Of a DNA stretch of 64,000 bases, positions 10,267 through 20,159 are shown in pieces. Under the pieces are notes generated by a model. It had not been told where the DNA came from and made no database searches. It was given only the letters and a program-made list of their open reading frames with translations. Each line of letters begins with the position of its first letter. Within the stretch, counting starts at the first letter, position 1. Position numbers and translations under genes: made by a program. Origin of the DNA: Seminavis robusta (Eukaryota > Bacillariophyta > Bacillariophyceae > Naviculales > Naviculaceae); the NCBI GenBank assembly GCA_903772945.1, contig CAICTM010000300.1, forward strand, positions 1-64,000, in the 5' to 3' direction.

Positions 10267-12468
10267 ATGGCATCACCCCAGACGACTCTGGCTCGGCGCT
10301 GCATTGTCCGTCCCGTACGACAGAAAAAGACTGTGAGTCCATCGGTTGCTGCCATTCAAAGAGCCAACGACAGTAACCATAACCATCATCATGATAATGA
10401 TCCACCACCCACACGACAACAAGCATCTCAATTCTCGTGGATGAAACATGGCGTGGGCAGATTGACAGCTACTAATGTGAATAATAGTCAAAATAAACGG
10501 CCGTCGACCCAATTGACCCAAGTCAGTCACAAGGCTCCCATGCGATGGTTGCCGCTAAAATCGTCCCGGGTCGAACAAGCGGGAGCCGCCGTGGCAGCCA
10601 TGAGTAGCTACGGAGCCGGCCTCTTGCCGGGAGATGTCAGTGCCGTGCATCTCAAGGTACAACCACACGCAAGATTGGGAGTCCTCACGCAGGGATCCAA
10701 CCGGATTTACAAACAGCACAAGACATTTGTTGGCAAGCAAGACGACAATAATCCACAAATGGCCAAGGCTACTCTGGCAGCCACAGTCCAAGAAGGAGCA
10801 TTCTTGGTCCTGGCGCCAGATCCAACCGTTCCCTTTAAAGCGAGTGCGTTTCATCAACAGCAGCTATTCACAGTTCATCCAAAAGCATCTCTCGTTGCCA
10901 TTGATTGGTTCTCTTCCGGACGATTCGCCAATGGAGAGCGATGGCAAGCGTCACGGCTATCATTGGAAACAAAACTCAATCTACTACCACCAGAAGAAGG
11001 AGACTCAACAAGCAACCACCAAACTATTGTATGGGATGCCACCACGTTGGATCAGAACAGCATTCAGCAACATCATGATGATAGCAGCAATCCATTTGGA
11101 TTTGATCTAGGACAAAACTCATTCAATGCCTTTGCGTCCATGTTGTTGTATGGAAAAGAAAGCCTTCCGGTTGTGGAACAGTTGCAGCAATTGCAGTATC
11201 AATTGGCCAGTCCCTACACGAGGTTGCGAATGCCAGATGACACGAGTATTAGTGATGCCGTTGTTGACAATGGCACCACGGGACGAATCCTGCTCGGAGT
11301 CAATCAAGTAGAAGTGGCAGTGGCGGATCATCATGACGTAGGGCCCGTGTACATGGCCCGATGGGCCGCGGAGTCTAATGAAGATCTGTACCGAATGTTC
11401 CATCGGGCCCTCCGACCGTTGGCGCCCAGCTTTGGAATCGAGTTTTATCAAGATCGAATTCGAGCCACATCGTCCGGACCAGCACCGAATCATCGAACAA
11501 CAACAACAACAACAACAACGACAGGAGAAGCAACCAAGGTGGTGTTCCCATCCAGCCGTGTACCAACAACCTCAAAGGCAACAGGAGGTGTGCCCTTCCC
11601 TATTAGTGTGCCCTTCCCTACCACAAACCAGGCATCCTGGAATGCCTTTATGCTGGCGGATTCGGCTTTGCCCACTGGAAGTTTCGCCCATTCTGCCGGA
11701 TTGGAAACAGCCGCGCAATTGGGATTGCTATCTAACAGCAACGAATCGACGTCAGCAGAAGCAGAAGATGAGGCAGACGACAATGTACAAACATTCATCC
11801 AGGCAGCCACTCGATCTTCTCTTCAACAGGCCACGCCTTGGATTCAGGCGGGGCATTCGATGATTGGAACAAAAACTTTGAACGAGAGTAATGACGTACC
11901 AGGAAAACTAGATGTATCTGATCTTGTGGAGCAGTGGGAGCAATTGGATCGTCATGTCCATTCGGTATTGGTGTGCCAGGCACCTGCCTGTCGTGCTTCT
12001 CTGGATCAAGGAAGGAATCTTCTTCGTGTGGCAATACCTTGGCTAGAGGCGTCGTCGCCGGAGCATCCGGTGCTGGACGTCTTTCGAGGTGTACAGGAAC
12101 GACTCGTCCAAACCAACACATCCGGTCACGTTGCACCGCTGTTTGGGATCTTGGCAAAGGCTCTGGGATTGACGGCCGACGAAGCGTCTCAATTGATGGG
12201 CTTTTGTGTCGCTCGGGACATTGTCTCTGCAGCAGTACGACTCAATCTATTGGGACCTTTGGCAAGTGTCGGTGTGCTGTCCAAGGTGCACGCTGCGGCC
12301 CAGCAAGGAGTTCACTCGCACTTGTTGGACAATGGGTCAGCTAGCAGCTCTGAAGATGCAAAGCGTAATCTTTTGTGGACAGACACATTGACGGGAGGAT
12401 GTGCTCCGGTGGTTGATGCAATTCATCCTTGCCACGACATTTTGGCAGTAAGGTTATTTCGCACTTAA
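10267..12468 (+). CDS. UreD-UreF fusion, urease accessory protein
   Basis: One uninterrupted frame of 733 residues encodes two urease maturation factors. Residues about 58-400 are UreD/UreH-like: SYGAGLLPGD (114-123, the family GG-L-GGD motif), ARLGVLTQGSNRIYK, and DWFSSGRFANGERW (213-226). A Thr-rich linker with two PFP motifs spans about 401-455. Residues 457-733 are UreF-like: FMLADSALPTGSFAHSAGLE (461-480), FIQAATRSSL, DEASQLMGFCVARDIVSAAVRL. In bacteria UreD, UreF and UreG form the complex that loads nickel into urease, with UreF bound directly to UreD, so the fusion fixes a known 1:1 contact. No presequence is evident, suggesting cytosol. The linker shows no splice signals that would argue for two genes. 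Confidence 0.9.
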   Translation: MASPQTTLARRCIVRPVRQKKTVSPSVAAIQRANDSNHNHHHDNDPPPTRQQASQFSWMKHGVGRLTATNVNNSQNKRPSTQLTQVSHKAPMRWLPLKSSRVEQAGAAVAAMSSYGAGLLPGDVSAVHLKVQPHARLGVLTQGSNRIYKQHKTFVGKQDDNNPQMAKATLAATVQEGAFLVLAPDPTVPFKASAFHQQQLFTVHPKASLVAIDWFSSGRFANGERWQASRLSLETKLNLLPPEEGDSTSNHQTIVWDATTLDQNSIQQHHDDSSNPFGFDLGQNSFNAFASMLLYGKESLPVVEQLQQLQYQLASPYTRLRMPDDTSISDAVVDNGTTGRILLGVNQVEVAVADHHDVGPVYMARWAAESNEDLYRMFHRALRPLAPSFGIEFYQDRIRATSSGPAPNHRTTTTTTTTTGEATKVVFPSSRVPTTSKATGGVPFPISVPFPTTNQASWNAFMLADSALPTGSFAHSAGLETAAQLGLLSNSNESTSAEAEDEADDNVQTFIQAATRSSLQQATPWIQAGHSMIGTKTLNESNDVPGKLDVSDLVEQWEQLDRHVHSVLVCQAPACRASLDQGRNLLRVAIPWLEASSPEHPVLDVFRGVQERLVQTNTSGHVAPLFGILAKALGLTADEASQLMGFCVARDIVSAAVRLNLLGPLASVGVLSKVHAAAQQGVHSHLLDNGSASSSEDAKRNLLWTDTLTGGCAPVVDAIHPCHDILAVRLFRT

Positions 12469-12800
12469 TGTTTCCATAAGAGGCCCTAGCTAATGACATT
12501 GCGAGAGCAAGTATATGTATGGTACCGTACTAGTATGATGATCCAGTTGAGTCCTTGGACGATGGATTTGTATTCTTTGACAAGCTTCTCGGATGGATCT
12601 AGGCTGTCCTGTGGCACTCGATATACTGGTATGGGCAGCCCACTTGGATAAGGGGTATCATCGGCGTTGTCATGGGCAGCCTTTCGGTGGGATGCAACGT
12701 TGGGTGACAGAATGCATTCTTTGCATCCCACTGCAGGTTTCGCCATTCAAGCCAATGAAAGCCAACATAAATAACTAAATAACGAAGTAGGGGATTACGG
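12469..12800 (-). mobile_element. Fossil fragment resembling Ty1/copia pol
   Basis: Short minus-strand stretches resemble the C-terminal part of a copia-type reverse transcriptase region (for example EYKSIVQGLNWI, similar to the family's SLNW block). The piece is broken and short, no terminal repeats were recognised, and its limits are approximate. It directly follows the UreD-UreF stop. It is probably old. Confidence 0.4.
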
Positions 12801-13349
12801 AAAACAGGCAAAACAAGGTGGCGCCCGCTTGTAGAACTAGGGAAATGGATCGAGCGGTGCAGGCTTTGACGGTGGCATATACGGTCCCACCAGGACTGAT
12901 GACGGCGAGGTACCCGAGGAGTATAGATAGCGTGATTGGCGTGCAAGGGATCGTTTGAGGTGTTGTGCAAAGTGGGTGAAGAGATTGAGTGCAAGTGACT
13001 GGTGAGCCCAGCGTGATGGGGAGTAAGGCTGGGTGTCGATGGAGTGAGAAGGTGGTGGGTGAAAGGGCTTGTCAGCCGTGGGAAGAAGGGCTGTGGGAGC
13101 AGAGAGTAGCTGGGTGTAGGAAAGTTGGGAGTGGAGGGGTAGTTTGGTAATCCATGGGGGTGCAGGGCGGGGAAAGGGTTGACGGTAGGAACCATAGAGA
13201 AAGGAGTGTGCGAAGGGTCCCAGACCGAGGAAGGGATCGACAGTGAACGGAAGGAGGATTATGCCTGCGGTTTGGAGGGCGGTGAAATAGCAAGCTGGAA
13301 CAGTGCAAATGTGTTGGATAATAACGGTATTATTTTAAAGGCTACACCT
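12801..13349. other. Gene-free stretch inside the retroelement remnant area
   Basis: The plus strand is unusually G-rich and the minus strand Pro/Ser/His-coding over 12950-13200. I recognise no protein family. It may belong to one of the flanking retroelement fossils. Confidence 0.4.
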
Positions 13350-14374
13350 CACTAGACAATTCCGCAGAACGGTGCCATAGTGAACTCGCATGCCTCAGAC
13401 GCACTAAGGCGCCCACTTAGGAATGAGCCTAGTGTAAGCCCCCCACTGGAGAAGTGCAGATGTATTGATGCTTGGTTTGGCGCAGTGCTAGCCAGGTAAA
13501 TGGGGAGGGTGAGGGATTGGTGGGCGAGTAGCTTTGATGGCAATGGAGGTACAATGGATTGTTTGTTTCCAGCGGACTAGAATGACTGTCGATACCTAAG
13601 ACCTTCACAGGTTTTGAGGACGAAATTGATGGTCTTGGTATGGTTGCAATCGGTGGAGACCACCGCTGCAGGCCGAAAGGTGCCCGGCGAAACACTTTTC
13701 CCATGACCACCCAGTCAGTGAGCTCCCAGGTGTCATTCCATTGGGCTTCAGTGAACGGATCATCTCGAAGGCGCTCCCCTCTTTGGCGCCAAAGGGGGTT
13801 TTATCTCGGGCTCCCAGATGGCTTCATGCATCTGTCTCATGTGAAAGCGGGCTAGTTTTGCTTTCATTTGTTCAAAAGCTTTGGTGTGCTCTGGGAGCCA
13901 CTCAAACTTCTTGGAGTTTGTTATACTTGTCAATCTATGCAATGGATCAAGCATATGTGATTGTTGTGGATACGTGTCTTTATAAAAGTTTACTGCTCCT
14001 ACGAAAGAGCGCAATTCTCTAAGGTTTGTTGGCCTTTCCAATTCCAAGATTGTGTCAATTTTCTTTTTCCAAGGTTTGATTCCGGTTGGTGTCAACCACA
14101 AGCCAAGAAAATCTGTCTCTTGGACTGCCCATTCACACTTGAGTGGATTGATGGTAAAGTTGTTTGCTTGGAGGCATGGCAGGATGCAGTCCAAGTGTTT
14201 TATGTGTTGCTGCCAGGACTCTGCCAGGCATCCAACTTCGACTTCCTCGATGTCATGAAGGACATCTTCCATACTTCGTTGAGCATAGTCAGTGGACTGG
14301 CAGCATCCCGTGGGAAGTCTTTGGTATTGGTAACCGAAGCTAATTACATGGGCGTACCTGCTTTGCTTCTCCAT
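13350..14374 (-). mobile_element. Fossil Ty3/gypsy-type LTR retrotransposon, pol fragment
   Basis: The minus strand from 14374 to 13760 encodes the second half of a Ty3/gypsy reverse transcriptase and its connection toward RNase H (motifs FTINPLKCEW, FLGLWLTPTGIKPW, LRELRSFVGAVNFYKD, PLHRLTS, KFEWLPEHTKAFEQMK). Remnants continue below 13760. The element is truncated at its 5' end and broken, with several disruptions; no LTRs were found. The coding resemblance is still clear, suggesting moderate rather than great age. Confidence 0.8.
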
Positions 14375-14683
14375 CGTTGAGTTCTTTGAGGAGACAACGA
14401 GACACCTACCGCTACGCTAGCTAGCTAGTAGACCAGGTCCTCGATCCGTGCCTTTCGTGCTTGGAGTTGGGGAACTGATTGTTGTCAGACAAAGCAACTT
14501 CACCGGCTTACGTTTGGCCTCGAAGATCCAAGATGGATCTTTCATTTTTTTCTGTCCGGTGTCTTGACCGAATTCAATCCTCAATCTAAGTCAAGCCAAT
14601 GGCAATGGACGGCTGATAAATCGAGCAACCATCTCAGTCAGCGATGTGCTACCAGTAGCCAAATCAACTTTTGAGATGGCAAG

Positions 14684-15949
14684 ATGCGGCATCTGACGTG
14701 CAGAAACCTTGTTTTTCTAGTAGTCAGCGTTGTTGCTATTTTTGGCCTTTCGACGGAGTGGCGGTCTGTTCGAGATATTGGAATTTCTTCCCCCCAAACG
14801 GCCAAGACAGGAGAACCTTGCAATTGTATCGATTCCAATATCAGAAATGACACCATCGAAATACAGTACAAGTACATCGAGGTGCCCTCAGCTCCTTTGG
14901 AGAACTCAACGGTTGCTCCCAAGACAGAGGATGGCTCTGATGGCAAAAGAGTTTTCAGCCGACAAATAATGTGCTCGCACAAGATACGCGGGGAAAAGGT
15001 TCTTTTTGATCGGGTATCCACAATGGCGGTATTCAACAATGCACAAAGCTCCCACAGTGGAGAAGAGTACGTCTTTGCATGCTTGGACTGGGCTTTCCGC
15101 CAAATTGGAGTGGAGGTCCATCGCCGGGACCGCAGCATTGAAGAGCTCAGCCCGGCATTTTTGGCCCAGTACCACCGTATTTTCAGCAATGGTGTCAACT
15201 GGCATCCTGACTTTCACGAGCACCCAGAAGTGACCTGCAAGGTGCGAACCCTGCATTTTTGGGGAAACAAGATTCCGGGTCCAGAAGCCCCATACGACCA
15301 AAGGCAAATTCTTTCGCCTTTCCCGGAAGACTACAATACGTTTCTAGGGTTCTTCCCTCATGAGCTAGTTGCGCAAAACAGAACAATTCCCGATCGTCAC
15401 AGGGGGAAAGAGGGGCTGATCGTTGGCAAAGTTGCTTTTCTCTTTCAATTGGATCCAGACTTTGTTCCAGCCGTCCAAACATTGATTGATAGCGGATTCA
15501 CCATGCATTCAGTTTGCCGCGAGCAGCTGGAGAACAACTGTGGTCTTCCAGATGGCGTCGTGATGCATTCATCCTTATCACCGGAGGAATATTCGCAACT
15601 GATTGCCAGAATGGCCTTTCTGATTGGTGCTGGCGCCCCGATTATCAGCCCCAGTCCTTTTGTTGGCTGGGCACAAGGAGCTGCTTGGTTGAATCCCTTT
15701 GTAACCACAAATGATCCCAGACATAGGAACCAAACTCGTGAATCTCTGCAGAAGTATCCTCTCCATTGGATGCATCCACCCAACACCAATGTCATTGTTA
15801 CACAACACACTCCAATCTCAATGTTGGGGGCGCCGTATGTCTACAATGTGGACTTGTCGGACAAGGCAAGTGTGGTGCAAGCTGCTTATCGAGCTGTGAG
15901 GTACCGATTTGCGTCGTATGCGCATCCTCTGTTTCGGCCTGTGCTATGA
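14684..15949 (+). CDS. GT18-family (MGAT5-like) glycosyltransferase, type II membrane protein
   Basis: The 421-residue protein has an N-terminal signal anchor (about 9-24) and a lumenal domain with Asn-glycosylation sequons (NDT, NST, NRT), as in Golgi glycosyltransferases. The C-terminal half carries the GT18 pattern: YNTFLGFFPHE (217-227), GLIVGKVAFLF (244-254), FLIGAGAPIISPSPFVGWAQ (312-331) then GAAWLNPF, and a terminal YVYNVDLSDKASVVQA. In animals this family (MGAT5) adds a beta-1,6-linked GlcNAc to N-glycans. The present protein is shorter than MGAT5 (about 740 residues) and its acceptor is unknown. No introns are needed. The start is the first Met before the hydrophobic anchor. Confidence 0.75.
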   Translation: MRHLTCRNLVFLVVSVVAIFGLSTEWRSVRDIGISSPQTAKTGEPCNCIDSNIRNDTIEIQYKYIEVPSAPLENSTVAPKTEDGSDGKRVFSRQIMCSHKIRGEKVLFDRVSTMAVFNNAQSSHSGEEYVFACLDWAFRQIGVEVHRRDRSIEELSPAFLAQYHRIFSNGVNWHPDFHEHPEVTCKVRTLHFWGNKIPGPEAPYDQRQILSPFPEDYNTFLGFFPHELVAQNRTIPDRHRGKEGLIVGKVAFLFQLDPDFVPAVQTLIDSGFTMHSVCREQLENNCGLPDGVVMHSSLSPEEYSQLIARMAFLIGAGAPIISPSPFVGWAQGAAWLNPFVTTNDPRHRNQTRESLQKYPLHWMHPPNTNVIVTQHTPISMLGAPYVYNVDLSDKASVVQAAYRAVRYRFASYAHPLFRPVL

Positions 15950-16344
15950 TTGACAGAGTCTGCACTCTCATGGAGGATGACGCTGTTTGTGACTGTCCAG
16001 GGCTCAAGGAAAAGTACCAACAGGATGATCCGACTGGCACTGCAATGGCAGTTCTTACATACAAAACAAAGTACCATAGACTAGCTGAACGCACACTACC
16101 GATACCGGAACTAGCTAGCTAGTACGATGTAATGGTTCTGTGCAATCTCTTTGCGAACAGGCGAGACCTTTCGTCCTTTTCCTTTTGCGTTTTTCTCTAA
16201 AATACAGTATTTTCGATATTTTACGATTTAAAAAAGTCAAAAGCTTTCCCGCCTCTTGGATCTTGGATCTCACTAATCACGTACATTGTACGGCAGCATT
16301 TGCAGATTTCAGACAACGTGCCTCTGAACCATACCGTAGCGACC
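15950..16344. other. Intergenic; left edge of the duplicated segment at about 16202
   Basis: Unique sequence gives way at about 16202 (atacagtatttt) to sequence found again from 22587. No other feature was seen. Confidence 0.6.
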
Positions 16345-17000
16345 ATGGCGACGTTTCCTCCCCCTTCAATCGCCGTTGACGGTATCGTTGACAACTGTGA
16401 ACAGGCAGAGATGATGCCAAATTGCGACCCTGCTGTTCCTGTACGAAAGGGTGACTTGACTGAATCATGACATTGCCAAATTTTGGCCCATCGTCGGCTC
16501 GACTCGACTCACTCCGTTTTGCATTCTTCCATAATGTATGTTTTCCATTGTAGATTGTGGAAATGGCAGCCTTGCTATACCATGGCGACACCATTCAAGC
16601 GCGTCATTTGTACCGTCGTTACCGCGAAGGATGTCCCGCCGAAGTCCAGGCCGCGCTAGAGGCATGGTGGGGCCTCGGTCGTGCTATGATGGAGTACGAT
16701 CTTGCGCAGATCTGGCCTCGATTGACCCAGTTGCAGCAGCAACAACCCAAACCATACTGTAATTATGCCCAAGAAATTGGAACATCATTGTGTCGTCGTT
16801 TGCTTCCCAAGTTGGCGTCGATTTGGAACAAGAGCAATGCGAGTGTGTTGCTGGGATTGCCACGACAAGAGTGGAATGTCTTTTTGGAATCTCAGCGCAA
16901 AGCTTTGATCGAGGATGCCAAAAACAAAACTCCAAAGTTGGGATCAGAGCATACAACCGATATTATTGCCTTTTTGGAAAGTCCAACGTTGCGAATCTAA
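16345..17000 (+). CDS. CSN8: COP9 signalosome subunit 8-like protein, copy A
   Basis: Exon 1 is 16345-16440 (32 codons), a GT-AG intron of 113 bp follows, and exon 2 is 16554-17000, giving 180 residues. After the splice the protein reads IVEMAALLYHGDTIQARHLY, then WWGLGRAMMEYDLAQIWPRL and LASIWNKSNASVLLGLPRQE, ending DIIAFLESPTLRI. This helical pattern with the SVLLGLP...DIIAFLE block is that of the CSN8/PSMD8/eIF3k family; size and sequence suit CSN8. The COP9 signalosome removes Nedd8 from cullins. Copy B differs by one amino acid (S versus A in the GT-LCRR motif). Confidence 0.78.
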
Positions 17001-18492
17001 TGGACGACGAGCAGGGAGAGAGTTCACGGATACTGTAGATACACGAATCCAATGCACAAGTTTCTTAGCTGCAACCTAATACAGAAAAATACTGGAACGT
17101 TCCAAAGATGCTGCAGTTGATTTGATAGAGGATCATTGGCGGTGGCAAAGCAGTCATGTTCAACAATAGACGACAAAATCGCGATGGACCCTGCAAAATT
17201 CAGGATACTTTTGAAAATAAAACGCAATTTGAGGTAGCCGACATTGAACCGGCTCTATTGGCAGCAGAGCATTTTTTAGTAACGATCTGTACATGCAATA
17301 CTGGAGCAGATATTTTTGGAAGGTGCGGAGCACAAGAACTGCTGGTACAGTTCATTCCTAACCGTCTATGATTATCAGAGCTTCTACCGGTACTCTGAGC
17401 GTTTCTCTACTTTTAGAATGGAGCATCTTGTCCATCAAAAGTGCAACCACTCCATGTGAGTGGCGCCCTTTAGACACCGGGGTAGCAAGATCACACAAAA
17501 CCCAAGACCACGGCTACGGTACAAATGTTATTAAGGTAGGGCCCGTTTGGATCTGACTGTACTACCATAGGCAAAAAAGGGTAACAGCTGCAGGAGGAGG
17601 CCGTCTTTGGAGCAGGATTGGATTGGCCTGTAACGCCCATTCTAGCTACCGGTGGCGACTATGAGCCATCGTATCGGGTGAGAGGAATGAATCTCTCGTA
17701 CCGGTACACGTGCAGAGTCTCTGCCAGAGCACGAGTTGCAACCACGGAACCAGGCCTGCACCACCTACTAGTATTCTTGACAGATCAATTAGTCAGCTTT
17801 CCCTCCACTGGCCAATACAGTATACGAGGGAAGCTATTTAGCTAGCTACCGCGGTTCGAGGTGCGCTACTACGGACGAAGGCAGTGGACCGGTCTGGTAC
17901 TAGTACTGGTGCAGGTACCATACAGGGTGTGATACTGCAATGAAGGGTATTCCGTTTGGCTTCCACGATAAAGTCCCACGGGATCGCTCTGTAAAAGAGG
18001 AACTTGAGGCTCGACTTTGATAGTCAACAACCTGTCATGCTGGCTTCAGAAGCAACGAATGAGAAGATTCAATCCAACAAAAATTTAAGTACCAAAATGG
18101 ACAAATAGACATTTTTGAATCCCCCTCCTATAATTGACCTTCTTCTAAATTGAGTAATTAGGCCACCGGAAAGGTTTCAAAAGCTCTTTTTGTAACGACC
18201 GTTTCTCATCTCTGTCTCCGCAGCGTCAATTGCACATGCCGTGGGCACTCCACCAAAGGAACAAAAAGAGAGACAACTCACATCATCGCAGCAACAAGAG
18301 AGTGAGTGGAGTGATTTTCACAGCAGATCGAACCTGGTCGACTCTCCCCTTTCTTTCTCCTGGACAATCGATTCATCCCATAAAGCTAGCTATTTGCTTG
18401 TTGTTTGCCAGGTGTTCATAATTTGGATCGACTTCTTCCCAAGACTCGTTTCCGTTCTACCACAAGATATCTAGCTAGTACCGGTATTATCG
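17001..18492. other. Intergenic within duplication copy A
   Basis: This is the shared spacer between CSN8 and the sulfotransferase. It has many palindromic CTAG, ACCGGT and GGTACC motifs (17640-17720, 17835-17940). The final 350 bp is closely conserved between the copies. No gene was recognised. Confidence 0.5.
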
Positions 18493-19266
18493 ATGAGCAT
18501 CATGGTGGCGATCAATGGAGACGTAAAGGCCAGCGGCAGGACGATGAGCCGAAGTAAAAGCAAGCAGTTCACCATGGTGGTTGTCGGATTGGGTCTGATT
18601 GCACTTCTATTGCTTCGATCGACGGGTAGTAGCGCTGGCAGCAGTCGATACCCCAGCGGTTCCATCACCCCGCCAACCACGTACTCCAGCGATCAGAGAG
18701 CCACAAGCAATGTGGAATACGACACGGTTAGTAGTCGGAAACGCAAGCCAGAGAGACGAATTCGTCAAATTCTCTCATTGGGGAGAGAAACTCGGGGACT
18801 CGGTGGACTTGGAAGTGAGTATCTTTCGTCTTGAGTGACATTGCAGTTGCCAGCTGCTTATTGGATTATCTAACTCTCTGTGATTATTTCTGGACATATT
18901 TTCCTATGTTATCAAGTCATTTGGAAGAATGCTTTAATCATTCCATTCCGGTGCGTTGTCCATTTGCTACCAGCGAGCTGCCCAGGTTCCCTCATTATTC
19001 TCACTGCTTGTTTTTCTTCCTCGTTCTCTCTGGAACAATAGGTTGAGCGACACTTGACTCGATACAAGCACTGGTTCCAATATCCAAACTACACTGCCTA
19101 CCCTCATGATACCCTAGTCATCGCTCAATTTCGTAACCCTTACGACTGGTTAAAGGCTATGCAACGGGTGCCCCATCACTCCCCATCACACTTGAAATTA
19201 GATTGGAAACCATTCTTGACCACTCCCTGGACGGCACCTCGCTTGGGCGCCGATATTGAAATTGCA
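18493..19266 (+). pseudogene. Sulfotransferase pseudogene, copy A
   Basis: This is the counterpart of the intact gene at 26741-28028. The N-terminal anchor is preserved, but one T is missing from a TTT run near 18770, which shifts the frame just before the 5'-PSB-like motif. The gene also stops being homologous at 19266, so the catalytic C-terminal two thirds are absent. The later 34-nt exon and the start of exon 3 are still recognisable. Confidence 0.85.
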
Positions 19267-20159
19267 CCTTCTTTTTCTTGTCTGGCGTCATCTTCCCGGA
19301 TAGCAGTATCACGACATTCTGGTTCAGGCCCATTGCTTCTAGATTTGCCGTTGCACGACCAATCACATTGTAGGCTACCCGCATAAAGGTCATGATCCCC
19401 TTCAAAGTTTTTATCCTTCCGCCAACATAGGAAAAACAGTACCCGTAAGATTTCACTGGCGTAATAAAGGCTATCTCGACTTCTTTTAATTCCTTGAGAA
19501 TATTAGGTGCACATCCAACAAAGTTGCTTTTGACAATAGCATATAGTTTCGTTTCAGGCTTCTCCTTCTTCATTTTCCCGTGACATCCTTTGCAAACGGA
19601 TTATGCCCAATTTCCGACCGTTGCGCCTTTTCCCGTTAACTCCACGTGGTGACAGCGCCAGGTCACCAAGCCATCTTCGACATCCCTTCGGAACCCTCGC
19701 AGGTGGATCCCTAAAGCGGTAACAGTCTTCAACAGCTTCCAAACGGTACTCCGGATGATCTTGGAAGACTTTGTCCCAACGTAGATGTTCTTGAACCTTC
19801 TTTAACTGATCGAAGAACAACCATTCCACATTGTTTTCGTGCATGATGGTTTCATCGCATACAGAGCAGACATAGGGCGTAAACGTCTTGGTCCATGGAT
19901 CCATCATCATCAGATTGTCATACCGACGGTTGATGTTAGCCTGAACGCACTCCACGGTCTTGACATTGCCGATAATTTCAAAAGGCTCAAAGTTGGACAT
20001 GGACATGGAAGCTGCCGCCAAGAAGAAAAGAAAGCCCCACGAAGCACTGCATGTAGAGGAACACATCCTACCATTAGGATTTTGGTGAGAACGAAGCCTA
20101 TCCTCCACAGTTCTTCGAACAGACACTTTCGCTGTATGCATCGTGCTTAATCGAAGCAA
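19267..20159 (-). mobile_element. Helitron/PIF1-type helicase fragment (DUF6570-like region)
   Basis: The minus strand encodes YVCSVCDETI, then about 95 residues on LALSPRGVNG, and, in an adjoining frame, a block with NILKELKEVEIAFITPV, YVGGRIKTLKG and RATANLEAMGLNQN followed by VVILLSGKMTPDKKK. This order matches the region upstream of the helicase in eukaryotic Helitron Rep/helicase and PIF1-like proteins. The helicase itself is absent, so it is a truncated DNA-transposon piece. The reading frame changes near 19560. It abuts the broken sulfotransferase at 19266. Confidence 0.6.

Larger units (their letters stand above)
16202..19266. repeat. Segmental duplication, copy A (CSN8 plus truncated sulfotransferase)
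   Basis: This segment is nearly identical to 22587-27515. Sequence identity is high in genes and in intergenic DNA. Copy A lacks the 1200-bp element present in copy B and about 0.65 kb corresponding to 25547-26190. Homology stops at 19266 inside the sulfotransferase gene, where a Helitron-type fragment begins. Confidence 0.9.

Noticed and set aside
12599-13195. 198-codon Pro/Ser/His-rich minus-strand frame as a host gene
   Set aside because: It lies between retroelement fossils, has a skewed composition and no recognisable domain.
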